This document shows, in pieces, positions 63,216 through 64,000 of a stretch of 64,000 nucleotides of DNA (positions are counted from its first letter, which is position 1; every line of letters starts with the position of its first letter). This DNA comes from Mastigias papua. Taxonomy: Eukaryota > Cnidaria > Scyphozoa > Rhizostomeae > Mastigiidae. The notes beneath the pieces were generated by a model that saw only the letters and a list, made by a program, of their open reading frames with translations, made no database searches and was not told the DNA's origin. Where the stretch lies: positions 8,667,191 through 8,731,190 of the forward strand of contig OZ025269.1 of NCBI GenBank assembly GCA_964019165.1. Direction: 5' to 3'. A program made the translations under genes and the position numbers.

Positions 63216-64000
63216 ATGCCAGTAGTTTCGCTAATGTTTCCACCTAAAATTAGCCTTAGTCTCTGTTTTTACACTATATACAGCTTTAATGTGCTTTACA
63301 TGTAGCAAAACTGACAATACTATGCAAGGCCTACAATCACTATAAGTACGTGAGTCATAGCTGCAAAACATAATCTAAGCATGGTTTTACAATCAATCTA
63401 GCATTTATCATATCATATCACTATCAGATTTGTAGTCATTGCTGTATTGTAAGACTTTGCACACATACGTCTTTTAGGCCCATCACAAGCAATGACAATA
63501 TGTGTATATACCGCTGTGTGATTGAACATGAGTGGATGTACGTCATTTTCATGCATTAAACGTCTTGTACATGTATGTTTGCACCGATGCCAGTAGTTTC
63601 GCTAATGGGTCCTACTCAAAGTAGCCTTAGTCTTCGTATTAAAACTATATACAGCTTTAAGGTGCTTTACATGTAGCAAAACTAACAATACTATGCAAGG
63701 CCTACAGTCACTATAAGTACGTGAGTCATAGCTGCAAAACATAATCTAAGCATGTTTCTACAATGAATCTAGCATTTATCATATCATATCACTATCCGAT
63801 CTGTAGTCATTGCTGTATTGTAAGACTTTGCAAACATACGTATTTTAGGCCAATCACAAGTACTGATAATATATGTATATACTAATGTATGATTGATATT
63901 GAGTGGATGTACGTCATTGTCATGCATTAAACGTCTTTTTCATGTATGGTTGCACCGATGCCAGTAGTTTCGCTAATGGTTCCTTCTCAAATTAGCCTTA
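63216..64000 (+). repeat. 25-monomer long-range duplication, copy 2 (runs off the window)
   Basis: Second copy of 53940-54724. It is still matching at the window edge, so the true duplicated block is longer than what is visible. Confidence 0.78.
63788..64000 (+). repeat. Partial monomer cut by the window edge
   Basis: The first 213 bp of the 173rd monomer, ending in TTAGCCTTA at offset about 213. It shows that the array continues beyond the window. Confidence 0.95.

Larger units (their letters stand above)
1..64000 (+). repeat. 371-bp satellite array, 172 complete monomers plus one partial, all head-to-tail
   Basis: Every stretch of the window aligns to one 371-bp unit in the same orientation. 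Monomer starts fall at 1, 371, 742, 1113, 1484 and so on to 63417, with a partial copy from 63788; 63,787 bp divided by 172 gives about 370.9 bp. Lengths stay between about 368 and 372 bp, so indels are rare and small, while substitutions distinguish monomers. Nothing interrupts the array: no mobile element, simple-sequence tract, RNA gene or unique spacer. Both window edges lie inside the array (the left edge happens to be a monomer start by my phasing), so its full length is unknown. The organisation is that of eukaryotic heterochromatic satellite DNA. Which chromosomal compartment it belongs to, and the species, cannot be told from the sequence alone. The strand given is only the reading direction I chose for the monomer. 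Confidence 0.98.
43250..64000 (+). repeat. Zone IV: right subfamily (GGTTCCTTCTC / AGTAAAACTGAC)
   Basis: About 56 monomers that differ consistently from those to the left. Recurrent markers are TAATGGTTCCTTCTCAAA and TTAGTCTCTG at offset 187-220, TAGTAAAACTGAC with ACTGTGCAAGG at 258-285, CATCAAAAGTACTGATAATA at 65-85, ACCGCTGTGTGATT at 94, and GTAGCCTTAGTCTTCG in a second type. The change is abrupt: monomers up to 43249 carry Zone III markers, those at 43386-44127 are transitional, and those from 44128 carry the new set. The zone contains its own HORs (5-, 3-, 2- and 7-monomer) and continues to the window edge. Confidence 0.8.

Noticed and set aside
1..64000. CRISPR array
   Set aside because: Direct repeats are present, but the repeat unit is 371 bp with no unique spacers between units and no cas genes.
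1..64000. rDNA intergenic spacer or 5S/U-snRNA gene cluster as the source of the tandem array
   Set aside because: I found no rRNA, 5S or snRNA sequence in any monomer, and no long non-repeat unit that could hold one.
1..64000. Telomeric repeats or transposon ends (LTR, terminal inverted repeats, target-site duplications)
   Set aside because: No TTAGGG-, TTTAGGG- or TTAGG-type runs and no break in the 371-bp register large enough to hold an insertion.

Overview
The window is one uninterrupted block of satellite DNA. A 371-bp monomer is repeated head-to-tail from the first base to the last. I located each monomer by its recurring start (ATCACCATCAGATCTG or a near variant). This gives 172 complete copies plus a 213-bp partial copy from 63788, with a mean spacing of about 370.9 bp and observed lengths of roughly 368-372 bp. 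All copies lie in the same orientation. I see no transposon, inverted segment, non-repeat spacer, RNA gene or convincing protein gene. One monomer counted by hand (47093-47463) is 35% G+C with 7 CpG. This is the organisation of eukaryotic heterochromatin (centromeric, pericentromeric, subtelomeric or B-chromosome type). I do not recognise the satellite family or the species, and both edges cut through the array.

The array is a patchwork of higher-order repeats (HORs) and intra-array duplications. From left to right: a 10-monomer duplication (1-1650 and 3706-5355); a tandem 4-monomer HOR (about 4475-7440); a complex middle-left zone with duplications at 9, 22 and 25 monomers (about 8.1-20 kb); a 6-monomer pair (23.8-27.7 kb); 4- and 5-monomer pairs (28.8-32.6 kb); a striking 11-monomer HOR followed directly by a 9-monomer copy that has lost exactly two monomers (35.8-43.25 kb); and then a sharp change of subfamily. 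The right third (43.25-64 kb) carries its own 5-, 3-, 2- and 7-monomer HORs and long-range copies 25 and 27 monomers apart. Offsets are always close to whole multiples of 371 bp, as expected for in-register unequal crossing-over and gene conversion.

The monomer contains several short perfect palindromes, including two TACATGTA sites exactly 100 bp apart and CAGATCTG near its start. Two subfamilies have gained extra dyad symmetry. A minority subfamily (12 monomers, 7.8-41 kb) carries two overlapping, mutually exclusive hairpins. A right-hand subfamily carries a 12-bp palindrome with a PstI-type core (12 sites, 45.3-61.7 kb). These are the best candidates for function or for fragile, recombination-prone sites.

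The open reading frames of 61-114 codons all lie inside the satellite. They recur only because the monomers recur, and 371 is not a multiple of three, so I call no coding genes. Similarity statements come from reading the sequence by eye; breakpoints are good to roughly tens of bases.
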